A stretch of 64,000 nt of DNA from Cryptosporangium sp044454545. GTDB lineage: Bacteria > Actinomycetota > Actinomycetes > Mycobacteriales > Cryptosporangiaceae. How positions within the stretch are numbered: position 1 is the first letter of the stretch; each line of letters starts with the position of its first letter. The stretch is from contig NZ_JBITDV010000013.1 of NCBI RefSeq assembly GCF_044454545.1, positions 1-64,000 on the forward strand, given 5' to 3'. The translations under genes were made by a program, and so were the position numbers. The notes beneath the pieces are model-generated. The model made no database searches. It saw only the letters and a list, made by a program, of their open reading frames with translations, and had not been told where the DNA came from. Of this stretch, positions 36,080-44,610 are shown piece by piece.

Positions 36080-36178
36080 GCTGGGTTAACGGCGGGAACG
36101 TCCGGGGTATAGCCCGCGTTCTATGAGGTGCCGGAGCTTGTTCTGGCTCCGTGTAGACCCCGCCTGGAGTCTGTATCT

Positions 36179-37063
36179 ATGCCTGGAGGAAGGGTGCACC
36201 ACCACTTCAACGGGCTGAAGACTGCGCTACTGCTCGGCGTGCTCAGCGGCTTCATCCTGGCCCTCGGGTATGTGTTCGGCGGGTCGACCGGCCTGATAAT
36301 CGCCGCCGTGATCGCGTTCGGCATGAACGGGTTCAGCTACTTCTACTCCGACAAGCTGGCCCTCCGGTCGATGCGCGCCTACCCGGTGAGCGAGGTCGAT
36401 CAGCCCGCGCTGTACGCGATGGTCCGCGAACTCGCGACCCTCGCGGGGCAGCCGATGCCGAGGCTCTACGTCAGCCCGACCAACCAACCCAACGCGTTCG
36501 CGACCGGACGTAACCCGCGCAACGCCGCGGTCGCCGTCACCGACGGGATCACGCAGATCCTCACGCCGCGCGAGCTGCGCGCGGTGATCGGTCACGAGCT
36601 GTCCCACGTCTACAACCGCGACATCCTGATCTCGTCGGTGGCGGGCGCGCTCTCGACGATGATCATGATCATCGCCAACCTGGCGCTGTTCATCCCGATC
36701 GGCGGAGGCGACGACGACGACGGTCCGAACCCGCTCGTCGTGCTGCTGACGCTGATCGTCGGCCCGATCGCGGCGACGTTCATCCAGCTGGCGATCAGCC
36801 GGAGCCGCGAGTTCCAGGCCGACGCCGACGGCGCCAAGCTGTCGGGTGACCCGCTCGCGCTGGCCAGTGCGCTGCGGAAGATTCACATGGGGACGCAGTC
36901 GTTGCCGCTCCCGCAGGAGTCGCAGCTGCTGTCGTCGAGCCACCTGATGATCGACAACCCGTTCCGCAAGAGCGGCGTGGCGAACCTGTTCAGCACCCAC
37001 CCCCCGATGGAGCAGCGCGTCCAACGCCTAGAAGACATGGCCAAATACATGCCTTCTAGGTAG
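36179..37063 (+). CDS. htpX: M48-family membrane zinc protease HtpX
   Basis: 294 residues from ATG 36179 (GGAG nine bases upstream); GTG 36194 after GGAGGA is a possible alternative start. Two N-terminal membrane helices, zinc site His139-Glu140-x-x-His143 (GHELSH), two more helices, and the third ligand in SREFQADADG. HtpX degrades misfolded membrane proteins. From memory, htpX also follows the second nuo set of Streptomyces coelicolor, so this neighbour is conserved. Confidence 0.93.
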   Translation: MPGGRVHHHFNGLKTALLLGVLSGFILALGYVFGGSTGLIIAAVIAFGMNGFSYFYSDKLALRSMRAYPVSEVDQPALYAMVRELATLAGQPMPRLYVSPTNQPNAFATGRNPRNAAVAVTDGITQILTPRELRAVIGHELSHVYNRDILISSVAGALSTMIMIIANLALFIPIGGGDDDDGPNPLVVLLTLIVGPIAATFIQLAISRSREFQADADGAKLSGDPLALASALRKIHMGTQSLPLPQESQLLSSSHLMIDNPFRKSGVANLFSTHPPMEQRVQRLEDMAKYMPSR

Positions 37064-37069
37064 TGGGCG

Positions 37070-37168
37070 GCCCGCTGAGAGCGACGCTGCCGAGCGGGCG
37101 CGACCACTTGAGTATTGGTGTATACGCGGCGTGATCGCGCCCGCTCGGCAGCGACGCTCTCAGCGGGC
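37070..37168. repeat. Long inverted repeat between convergent genes
   Basis: Arms 37070-37103 and 37135-37168 (34 bp) match at 33 of 34 positions, loop 31 bp containing GTATAC. Each arm is itself partly palindromic: GCCCGCT at one end pairs with AGCGGGC near the other, and AGCG-A-CGCT sits inside. It separates htpX (plus) from the serine hydrolase (minus) and could be a bidirectional terminator or a mobile palindromic element. Confidence 0.9.
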
Positions 37169-37192
37169 TCCGGGTCAGTGCCGACGGTGCCG

Positions 37193-38395
37193 TCAGTGCT
37201 TCAGAGGGGCAGCTCGCATCGTGCAGATCGCGGTGTTCAGCAGGGCCTGGGTGGCGGCCGCGGGCCGGGGGCTCGCGACGCCGAAGATCGTGGTGATCAG
37301 GACCGAGACGGTACGGCGGCCGGTCTCGTCGGTGTACTCCCAGCTGGAGTACCCGGGGACCTGGCCGTCGTGCCCCCAGACCGGGCCGCAGGGGGTCACC
37401 TTCTTCTCCACGCCGAGGCCGTAGCGGTTCGGGTTGCCGCTCTCCTCCGCCACGGTGGTCTTCATCTCCGCGAGCTGAGCGGCCGGCAGGAGCCGGCCCG
37501 ACATCAGCGCGGTGTCGAACCGGGCCCAGTCCCGTGCGGTGGAGACCATGCCCCCGGCGGCCCACTCCGTGCCGGGGCGGATTCCGGTGGTGTCGACGTA
37601 GCCGCCGGGCCGGGCCGGACCGGCGAACGCGGTCCCGGCCGGCGCGCCGGCGGGAAGCACGGGAGCCAGCCGGGACGCCTCCGGTTCGTAGCCGTGGGTG
37701 AGGAGGGGGCCCCGGTCGGAGCCGGCGACCAGGTAGGTGTGCGTCAGGTGCAGCGGCCGGGTGATCCGCTCCCGGATCAGGTCGCTGATCGTGCTCCCGG
37801 ATGCCTTCTCGGCGATCAGGCCGAGCGCCACGTAATTGGTGTTGCTGTAGGAGTAGGCCGTGCCCGGCGCGAACAGCGGATCGTGCCGTACGGCGGCGGC
37901 GATCAGCTCGTCCGGGGACCAGGGTCGGGTGTCCTGGCCGGTGAAGGACTTCAGGACGTCGGGGTCGAAGGCGTAGTTGAACAGGCCGCTGGTGTGGTTG
38001 AGCAACATCCGCACGGTGATCGCCGACGAGTTCGGGATCTCGGGTAGCCAGTTTCCGACCGGGTCGGTCAGCCGGAGCCGGCGTTCGGCGACCAGTTGGA
38101 GCACGACGGTGGCGACCATCGTCTTGGTGTTGGACCCCATCCGGAACTCGTCGCCGGCCGCGAGCACGTGGTCGGCCCTGCTCCAGGGTGCCTGCCTGGC
38201 GATCTCGATCACCTGCCCGTCACCCTGGTCGACCCGGACGACGACGCCGGGAGCGCCGGCGTCCACGGTCTGCTGAGCGAGCGCCGCCAGCCGGGTCCCG
38301 GGGGTGGGGGTCCGGGCGGCGGCGGACGCCCCGCAGCCGGTGAGCGACACCGTGAGCGCTGCGACCAGCGCGAGCGCCTGGTACCTGCGTGACAT
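37193..38395 (-). CDS. Beta-lactamase-fold serine hydrolase lipoprotein
   Basis: 400 residues from ATG 38395 after GGAGGAAC. Lipobox LTGC (Cys21). The class C beta-lactamase / D-Ala-D-Ala carboxypeptidase motifs are complete: Ser88-x-x-Lys91 (SNTK), Tyr183-Ser-Asn185 and His342-Asp-Gly344. Such extracellular enzymes act on peptidoglycan stem peptides or small esters; resistance activity cannot be assumed. Monocistronic. Confidence 0.88.
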   Translation of the reverse strand: MSRRYQALALVAALTVSLTGCGASAAARTPTPGTRLAALAQQTVDAGAPGVVVRVDQGDGQVIEIARQAPWSRADHVLAAGDEFRMGSNTKTMVATVVLQLVAERRLRLTDPVGNWLPEIPNSSAITVRMLLNHTSGLFNYAFDPDVLKSFTGQDTRPWSPDELIAAAVRHDPLFAPGTAYSYSNTNYVALGLIAEKASGSTISDLIRERITRPLHLTHTYLVAGSDRGPLLTHGYEPEASRLAPVLPAGAPAGTAFAGPARPGGYVDTTGIRPGTEWAAGGMVSTARDWARFDTALMSGRLLPAAQLAEMKTTVAEESGNPNRYGLGVEKKVTPCGPVWGHDGQVPGYSSWEYTDETGRRTVSVLITTIFGVASPRPAAATQALLNTAICTMRAAPLKH

Positions 38396-38538
38396 GAAGT
38401 TCCTCCGGGGTGTGGTGGCGTGGAGCCGACCACTCCAACCTCGCGGCCCCGAGGGCGAAGGGCACGGGTGCTGGGCCCCCGCCGGGGTGGAGGAAACTCC
38501 ACTGTCGGGCCCGGCCGGTAGTGCACGATGATGGCCCG

Positions 38539-39789
38539 GTGCCCCACACCCGCCCGCCCTCCGGTCCCGCCCTGCGGGTGAACCTGCTGGGCTGGTCGGT
38601 GGTGTTGCTGCTCGGCGCGGCGCTGAGTTTTGGGCTGCTCTGGCTCTGGCTCACCGCGGTGGCGGTCATCGCGGTCGGGGTAGGAATTCCGCTGACCCTG
38701 CTCTCGGCCGCCCTGGTGCGTTGGTTCGCGGACCTGCATCGCCAGTGGGCCGCCGATCGGCTCGGTGAGCCGGTGGCCCGTCCCTACGCGCCGACGCCCG
38801 AAGGCGGCTGGGGGGTGCGGCTGTGGGCGGTCCTGCGTGACCCGGCGACCTGGCGTGACTGGGCCTGGCTGGTGACCAACTCGTTCACCGGGTTCTTCAC
38901 CTCGGGGCTGTCGTTGCTGTTCTTCCTGCTCGGGATCTTCTATTCGAGCTATCCGCTGCTGTTCGCGCTCACCCCGGGTGTGGTGTTCCGCACGCCGCTG
39001 GGCCCCGCGTTCCGCCTGCACAGCGTCCAGGAGTCGTTCGTGCTGGTGCCGCTCGGGCCGGTGTTCCTGCTGGTCTGGTACGCCACCGCGGTACAGCTGG
39101 CGAAGCTCGACGCGCTGGTGATCCGCCTGCTGCTCGGGCCCACCGCGTTGCGGGCGCGGATCGCCCACCTGGCCGCCTCTCGGGCCGACGCCCTCGACAC
39201 CCAGGCCGACGAGCTCCGCCGGATCGAGCGGGATCTGCACGACGGCGCCCAGGCCCGGCTGGTGTCACTGGGCATGCGGCTGGGCCTGGCCGAGCAACTC
39301 GTGCTCGACGACCCCCTGGCGGCCCGGCAGTTGCTGGCCGAGGCCCGCGCGTCGACCGCCGGTGCCCTGGCCGAACTGCGCGACCTCGTCCGGGGCATCC
39401 ATCCGCCGGTGCTCGCGGACCGCGGCCTCGACGGCGCCCTGCGTGCGCTGGCCCTGGCCAACCCGATACCGACGACGGTCGTCACGGACCTGCCCGGGCG
39501 CTTGCCCGCCCCGGTCGAGTCGGCGGCCTACTTCGCGGTCGCGGAGGCACTGACGAACGCGATCAAGCACTCCGGGGCCCGGCACATCCGGATCACCGTC
39601 GAGTTCGCGGCCGGATCGCTGACGCTGCGGGTACGGGACGACGGGCGTGGCGGTGCCCGTCTCGACGGCGGCACCGGCCTGCGTGGCGTGGCGCGCCGCC
39701 TCGCCGCGTTCGACGGCACCGTGGTCGCCGACAGCCCGCCCGGCGGCCCGACCGAGATGAGGATGTCGCTGCGATGCGCATCGTCCTAG
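38539..39789 (+). CDS. Sensor histidine kinase, NarL/DesK type
   Basis: 416 residues from GTG 38539 (GTG 38578 also possible; no clear ribosome site). About four membrane helices in residues 15-195, then HisKA_3 with phospho-acceptor His234 (RIERDLHDGAQARLVSLG) and a HATPase with VAEALTNAIKHSGA and RDDGRGGA. It should phosphorylate the regulator at 39774, whose gene overlaps its end by 16 bp. Confidence 0.9.
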   Translation: MPHTRPPSGPALRVNLLGWSVVLLLGAALSFGLLWLWLTAVAVIAVGVGIPLTLLSAALVRWFADLHRQWAADRLGEPVARPYAPTPEGGWGVRLWAVLRDPATWRDWAWLVTNSFTGFFTSGLSLLFFLLGIFYSSYPLLFALTPGVVFRTPLGPAFRLHSVQESFVLVPLGPVFLLVWYATAVQLAKLDALVIRLLLGPTALRARIAHLAASRADALDTQADELRRIERDLHDGAQARLVSLGMRLGLAEQLVLDDPLAARQLLAEARASTAGALAELRDLVRGIHPPVLADRGLDGALRALALANPIPTTVVTDLPGRLPAPVESAAYFAVAEALTNAIKHSGARHIRITVEFAAGSLTLRVRDDGRGGARLDGGTGLRGVARRLAAFDGTVVADSPPGGPTEMRMSLRCASS

Positions 39790-40418
39790 CCGAAGACCTC
39801 GCGCTGCTCCGGGAGGGCCTGATCGGGATCTTCCGCGCCAACGGCTGCACTGTCGTCGAGGCCGTCGATAACGGCCCGTCGCTGATCAGGGCACTGACGA
39901 CCCACCGGCCCGACGTCGCGGTCGTCGACGTGCGGCTGCCGCCGACCTTCACCGACGAAGGCCTGCGCGCGGTGATCGAGGCCCGCAAGCAGATCCCCGG
40001 TCTCCCCGTGATGGTGCTCTCGCAGTACGTCGAACAGCTCTACGCGAGGGAGCTGTTGTCGGACCGCGCCGGAGCGATGGGGTACCTGCTGAAGGACCGG
40101 GTGCTGGACGTCGGCCAGTTCGTCACGAACGTCCGGCAGGTGGCGGCCGGGAGCACGGTGATGGATCCCGAGGTGGTCGACGCGCTTCTCACGCATCGCT
40201 CGGCCGACCCCCTGCTGCTGGCGCTGACCCCGCGGGAGCACGAGGTGCTCTCGCTGATGGCCGAGGGCCGCTCCAACGCCGCGATCGCCGGCCGGATGTT
40301 CGTGAGCGAGAAGACGGTGAGCAAACACAGCGCCAACATCTTCGCCAAACTCCGGCTCGAGCCCTCCGAGGACGACAACCGCCGGATCCTGGCGGTACTC
40401 GCCTACTTGGAAGGCTGA
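39774..40418 (+). CDS. NarL/FixJ-family response regulator
   Basis: 214 residues. Receiver with phospho-acceptor Asp52 (VVDVRLPP) and Lys107; LuxR-type helix-turn-helix LTPREHEVLSLMAEGRSNAA near residue 150. Partner of the kinase at 38539. Its last 16 bp overlap the convergent CGNR gene. Confidence 0.92.
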   Translation: MRIVLAEDLALLREGLIGIFRANGCTVVEAVDNGPSLIRALTTHRPDVAVVDVRLPPTFTDEGLRAVIEARKQIPGLPVMVLSQYVEQLYARELLSDRAGAMGYLLKDRVLDVGQFVTNVRQVAAGSTVMDPEVVDALLTHRSADPLLLALTPREHEVLSLMAEGRSNAAIAGRMFVSEKTVSKHSANIFAKLRLEPSEDDNRRILAVLAYLEG

Positions 40419-40987
40419 GCCTTCTTGCGGGCGCGGTACGCGCTGACCGTCGTGCGGCTGGCGCAGGTTTCGCTGCAGTAGCGGCGGGAGCGGTTGCGGG
40501 ACGTGTCGACGAACACGTCGGCGCAGTCGGCGGCCGCGCAGAGGCCGATCCGGTTCCGCCCCTGTCGCACGATGACGTTCGCGAACGCCATCGACACGGT
40601 CGCGCCGAGCTGCTCGGTGAGCGGCGCGTCGTCGTCGGTGTAGTGCAGGTGCAGGTGCCCGTCGTGGTTCGTCGCCCGCGGCGTCGGCCGGCACTGGTGC
40701 AGCAGCGCGTTGAGCCGGTCGACCGACTGCTGGTCGGTCTGCGCCGAGGCGACGTCCCGCAGGCAGTGCGAGAGTTCGGCGACCTGGACGACGTCGACGC
40801 CGCTGAGGGGAACGTCGGTGAGTTCCCCGAACCACTCCCGATGGGCCGCGACGAACGTTTCGCAGGCAGCCCGCAGCGCGTCGCTGTCCGGAGTGAGTTC
40901 GGCCACCGCCACGCCGTCTGCCGAGACGAGATTGGCGAGGTCGACCGCGAGCTGCACGGCTTCGGTGTTGTAAGTGTCGTAATCCAT
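40403..40987 (-). CDS. CGNR-type zinc-finger (ABATE) regulator
   Basis: 194 residues from ATG 40987. An N-terminal ABATE domain of about 130 residues precedes a treble-clef zinc site with Cys150, Cys155, Cys171 and Cys175 around DTSRNRSRRYCSETCASR. The usual CGNR tetrapeptide reads CASR here. Members are thought to be stress or ligand-responsive transcription factors. Divergent from the MFS pair at 41091, which it may control. Confidence 0.83.
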   Translation of the reverse strand: MDYDTYNTEAVQLAVDLANLVSADGVAVAELTPDSDALRAACETFVAAHREWFGELTDVPLSGVDVVQVAELSHCLRDVASAQTDQQSVDRLNALLHQCRPTPRATNHDGHLHLHYTDDDAPLTEQLGATVSMAFANVIVRQGRNRIGLCAAADCADVFVDTSRNRSRRYCSETCASRTTVSAYRARKKAQPSK

Positions 40988-41090
40988 TTGGCCACCTACG
41001 TCGGCCCGAGGTACTGTCGGGAACAAGTGTAGGGGGCTAAAGGCTTAATGCCCATAACAACTTCTCGTTGAGAAAGCAGGTTCGACGCTC

Positions 41091-42302
41091 GTGCGCCGCT
41101 ATGCAGAACTCTGGCGCCTTCCGTCGGCCCCGCTGCTGATCGTCGCCGGCATCGTCGGCCGGTTACCAGCAGGCATCGCCCCGTTGGCGTTGCTGCTGTT
41201 CCTGGCCGACCGCACCGGCTCGTACGGAGTAGGTGGGGTCGCGGTCGGCATCTATGGGCTGGCCACGGCGGCCGTCGCCCCCGTGCTGGGGCGATTCGCC
41301 GATCGCCGCGGGTTCACCGCGGTCCTGGTGGGAACCGGTCTCGGCTTTCCGGCCGCGATCGGGGTCCTGGTCTTCACCGCACTGGCGGACGCTCCGCCGG
41401 TACTGATCTATCTGGCCGCCGGGCTCGCCGGCGCGATCTTCCCGCAGCTCTCGGCGGCGCTCCGCGCGATCTGGACCGACCTGCCCGGTGCCGCACCCGT
41501 CCGGCAGACCGCGTTCGCGCTCGACGCGATCGCGCTCGAGGTCGTCTGGATGATCGGGCCGGTGCTGGTCGCGACCGCTGTCGCGTTCGGTTCGCCGGCC
41601 TGGGGACCGGTGTTCGCACTGCTCGGCGCCGGCGTCGCCGGGATGGTCGGTGCGCTGGCGGTGGCCTCGTCGCGGGCCAGTCGCCGCTGGCGTCCGCGTC
41701 CGGCGTCGGCCGACGCCGTCCGCCGTAGCCCGCTGCGGGCGGCCGGCATGATTCCGGCGCTGGTCGCGGCGTTCGCGCTGCTGTTCGCCACCGGTGCGAT
41801 CGAGGCCGCGGTGGCCGGTCTGACCGACAGCGAGGGACGCCCGGCGCTGGCCGGCGTGCTGCTGGCGATCTGGAGCGTCGGTAGTGCGCTCGGCGGTCTG
41901 TGGTTCGGTGCGCAGCGGTTCGCCGCGCCGATCGTCCGGCAGTACCGCTGGACGCTGGCGCTCTGTGCGGCCGGGTTCGCGCCGCTGGCCTTCCTCGGCA
42001 ACGCGTGGCTGATCGGGCTCGTGCTGTTCCTCGGCGGCACCGCGTTCGCCCCGGCCATCACGCTGCAGAACTCGCTGGTCGCGGTGCTGGCGCCGAGCGG
42101 AACCGTCACCGAGTCGTTCACCTGGCTGTCCACCGTCACCTATGCGGCGGTCGCCGCGGGCACCGCGATCGGCGGCGTGCTCGTCGACCGGCCCGGTGGT
42201 GTGTTCGCCGCTCTTCTTCTCGCCGCGCTCGCCGCGGTTCTCGCCTGGGCGACCGCCGCGTGGCCCGGTACCGGTCTGTATGCGAAAGAGGTTTCGTCGT
42301 GA
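41091..42302 (+). CDS. MFS transporter, first of a tandem pair
   Basis: 403 residues from GTG 41091, about 12 membrane helices. The start YAELWRLPSAPLLIVAGIVGRLPAG closely mirrors that of the next gene, and both keep GRFADRRG/GRIADRF after helix 2. Typical of small drug-efflux-like actinobacterial MFS proteins; substrate unknown. Stop overlaps the next GTG start. Confidence 0.83.
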   Translation: MRRYAELWRLPSAPLLIVAGIVGRLPAGIAPLALLLFLADRTGSYGVGGVAVGIYGLATAAVAPVLGRFADRRGFTAVLVGTGLGFPAAIGVLVFTALADAPPVLIYLAAGLAGAIFPQLSAALRAIWTDLPGAAPVRQTAFALDAIALEVVWMIGPVLVATAVAFGSPAWGPVFALLGAGVAGMVGALAVASSRASRRWRPRPASADAVRRSPLRAAGMIPALVAAFALLFATGAIEAAVAGLTDSEGRPALAGVLLAIWSVGSALGGLWFGAQRFAAPIVRQYRWTLALCAAGFAPLAFLGNAWLIGLVLFLGGTAFAPAITLQNSLVAVLAPSGTVTESFTWLSTVTYAAVAAGTAIGGVLVDRPGGVFAALLLAALAAVLAWATAAWPGTGLYAKEVSS

Positions 42303-43531
42303 GTGCGGGTCTGAGCCGTTACGCCGAGGTGTGGCGGCTGCCCGGAGCCAAGTCGTTGCTGGTCGGCAGCATTCTGGGCCGCCTGCCGGTCGGGATGGCG
42401 CCGTTGCTGCTCGTCCTGCTGGTCGAGGGCGCGACCGGGTCCTACGCGTCGGCGGGCATCGCCAGCGCCGCCTACGCGGTCGCGAACGCGATCGTCGGGC
42501 CGGTGCTCGGCCGGATCGCCGACCGCTTCCGGCCGGCGCCCGTCCTGGTCGGTACCGCGATCGCCTGGCCGCTCGCCGCGGCCGCGGTGCTGGTGGCGGT
42601 GGCTGCCGGGGCCGCGGCGCCGGTGCTGTGGGCGGTCTCGGCGCTGCTCGGCGCCTGTCTGCCGCCGCTGACCGCGACGGTTCGTAGCGTCTGGGCCGAG
42701 CTGACGTCGGATGCGGCCACCAGCCGGCTGCGCGAACCGGCGCTGGCGCTGGAGACGACCGCGTTCGAGCTGGTGTTCGTGCTCGGGCCGATGGTCGTCG
42801 GTGCGCTGGCGGTGTTCACTGCTCCGGTGGTGTCGATGGTCGTGTCCGCGGTCCTCGCGTTCGGCGGAACGCTCGCGGTGGCGTCCGGGCGGGCTACCCG
42901 GAGCTGGCGCCCGGCGCCCGGGCGCACGGCGGCCCGGGGGCTCGGTCCCGCGGTGGCGCTGGGTATGCCGCTGCTGCTCGCCGTCTCTTCCGGCCTCGCG
43001 TTCGCGTTCGGCATCGTCGGGGTCGCGATTCCGGCGTTCGCCGCCGATCGCACCGGTGGGGACGCCGACGGGCTGGCCGGCCTGCTGCTGGGCCTGTGGG
43101 GTGTGGGCAGTGTGACCGGTGGACTCTGGTACGGCACCCGGCAGTTCCGGCGCTCGCTGCCGACGCAGTGGGCGCTCGCCCTCGGCGCCGTCGCGGCCGG
43201 GCTGGCGACGCTGGCGCTGGTGCCCTCGGCCGGGCTGATGGCGGTGGCGCTGCTGGTCGGCGGTCTGTGCCTGGCCCCGGCGCTGACCGTGGAGAACGCG
43301 CTGGTCTCCCGGATCGCCCCGGCCGGCATGGTCAACGAGGCTTACACCTGGGTCGCGACCGTCGTGTTCGCGGCGTCGGCGGCCGGCGCGGCAGTGGCCG
43401 GAGTGCTGGTCGAGCAGGAATCGGGGGTGGCGCTGGCGTTCACGCTGGCGGCACTGACTACGGCGGCCGGTGCGATCGCCGCGGCGGTTCCGCGCAGCGC
43501 GTTGCGCCGGGTCATTACCCGAACGGTGTAA
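42299..43531 (+). CDS. MFS transporter, second of a tandem pair
   Basis: 410 residues from GTG 42299 (GTGA overlap). Opening YAEVWRLPGAKSLLVGSILGRLPVG and overall helix pattern make it a paralogue of the preceding protein. The two may act separately or as a heterodimer; overlap suggests equal production. Confidence 0.83.
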   Translation: MSAGLSRYAEVWRLPGAKSLLVGSILGRLPVGMAPLLLVLLVEGATGSYASAGIASAAYAVANAIVGPVLGRIADRFRPAPVLVGTAIAWPLAAAAVLVAVAAGAAAPVLWAVSALLGACLPPLTATVRSVWAELTSDAATSRLREPALALETTAFELVFVLGPMVVGALAVFTAPVVSMVVSAVLAFGGTLAVASGRATRSWRPAPGRTAARGLGPAVALGMPLLLAVSSGLAFAFGIVGVAIPAFAADRTGGDADGLAGLLLGLWGVGSVTGGLWYGTRQFRRSLPTQWALALGAVAAGLATLALVPSAGLMAVALLVGGLCLAPALTVENALVSRIAPAGMVNEAYTWVATVVFAASAAGAAVAGVLVEQESGVALAFTLAALTTAAGAIAAAVPRSALRRVITRTV

Positions 43532-43596
43532 GCAGGACTTGATGAAGGATCATCGGGTTACTGCCTGACCGCGGACTGTCGTCGATGGAGGTGGAT

Positions 43597-44454
43597 GTGC
43601 GAGCCGAGCAGGTCACGGACGCGTGCACGGAGCATGGCGAAGGCCCGGTCTGGGACACCGCGGGTGGTGTGCTGCGCTTCGTCGACATGCTGGCCGGCGC
43701 GGTTCTCACGTTCGATCCGGTGACCGGCGGCGTGCGGAGGAGCGCGGTGGCCGACGTTGCCGCCGCGCTGCGTCCGCGCCGGTCAGGTGGCTGGGTGCTG
43801 GCGACCGAGCGGGGCTTCGCCCTGCTCGATCCCGGAGACCTGGAGGCGCCGGACGACGCCACACCGGTCTGGATCGAGGCCTTCACCGACCGGGCCATCC
43901 GGATGAACGACGGTGGGTGTGACCCGCAAGGCCGCTTCTACTGCGGCTCGATGGCGTACTCCCAGGAATCCGGGCTCGGCACGCTCTACCGGCTCGACGC
44001 CGACCACGGCGTGCACGAGGTCATCACCGGCCTCACGATCTCCAACGGCCTGTGCTGGACGCCGGACGGCGCCAGCGCGTACTTCGTCGACTCGCCGACC
44101 CGGCGGGTCGACGTCTGCGCGTTCGATCCGAAGACCGGCGACCTGCAAGACCGGCGCCCGTTCGTGACGATCGACGACGGGCTGCCGGACGGGCTCACGG
44201 TCGACGCGGACGGCGGCGTCTGGGTCGCGCTCTACGGGGCCGGCGCCGTGCACCGGTACGACCGGAACGGGACGCTCGACCTGGTCGTCGAGGTCCCGGT
44301 GAGCCAGCCGACGTCCTGTGCGTTCGTCGACCGCGACCTGTACATCACTACCACGCGTGAGAATCTGCCCGAAGGCGCCGAACCGGCCGCCGGTGCGCTG
44401 TTCCATTTGCGCCCCGGAGTCCGGGGTGTTCCCCCGCTGGCGTTTGCGGGTTAA
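43597..44454 (+). CDS. SMP-30/gluconolactonase-family protein
   Basis: 285 residues if begun at GTG 43597 with GGAGG five bases upstream; ATG 43585 gives four extra residues. Six-bladed beta-propeller with the metal-binding Glu in HGEGPVWD, Asn in GLTISNGLCWTPDG and Asp in DDGLPDGLTVDADGGVWVAL. The family hydrolyses lactones. Alone here; substrate unknown. Confidence 0.88.
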   Translation: MRAEQVTDACTEHGEGPVWDTAGGVLRFVDMLAGAVLTFDPVTGGVRRSAVADVAAALRPRRSGGWVLATERGFALLDPGDLEAPDDATPVWIEAFTDRAIRMNDGGCDPQGRFYCGSMAYSQESGLGTLYRLDADHGVHEVITGLTISNGLCWTPDGASAYFVDSPTRRVDVCAFDPKTGDLQDRRPFVTIDDGLPDGLTVDADGGVWVALYGAGAVHRYDRNGTLDLVVEVPVSQPTSCAFVDRDLYITTTRENLPEGAEPAAGALFHLRPGVRGVPPLAFAG

Positions 44455-44488
44455 CGTCTTCGGGTACTGATTACCGCTGGTGTCCCGG

Positions 44489-44514
44489 CCGTTCGGGCAG
44501 TGTGCCCGGAACGG
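44489..44514 (+). terminator. Candidate terminator of the SMP-30 gene
   Basis: Stem of 11-12 bp with one bulged base (44489-44499 with 44503-44514) and a 3-base loop, 35 bp after the stop. No T run. Confidence 0.5.
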
Positions 44515-44610
44515 CGGGGCAATCGGCTCTGTCGCGCGGGTCAGTGGGCCCACCAGGGTGGAGACAACCAAGTCGCCGGGGCTCGGTTCTCCCCCGAAGG
44601 GATCCCGCAG

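Noticed and set aside
37193..38395. Beta-lactamase conferring resistance
   Set aside because: The fold and motifs are shared with carboxypeptidases and esterases; context gives no support for resistance.
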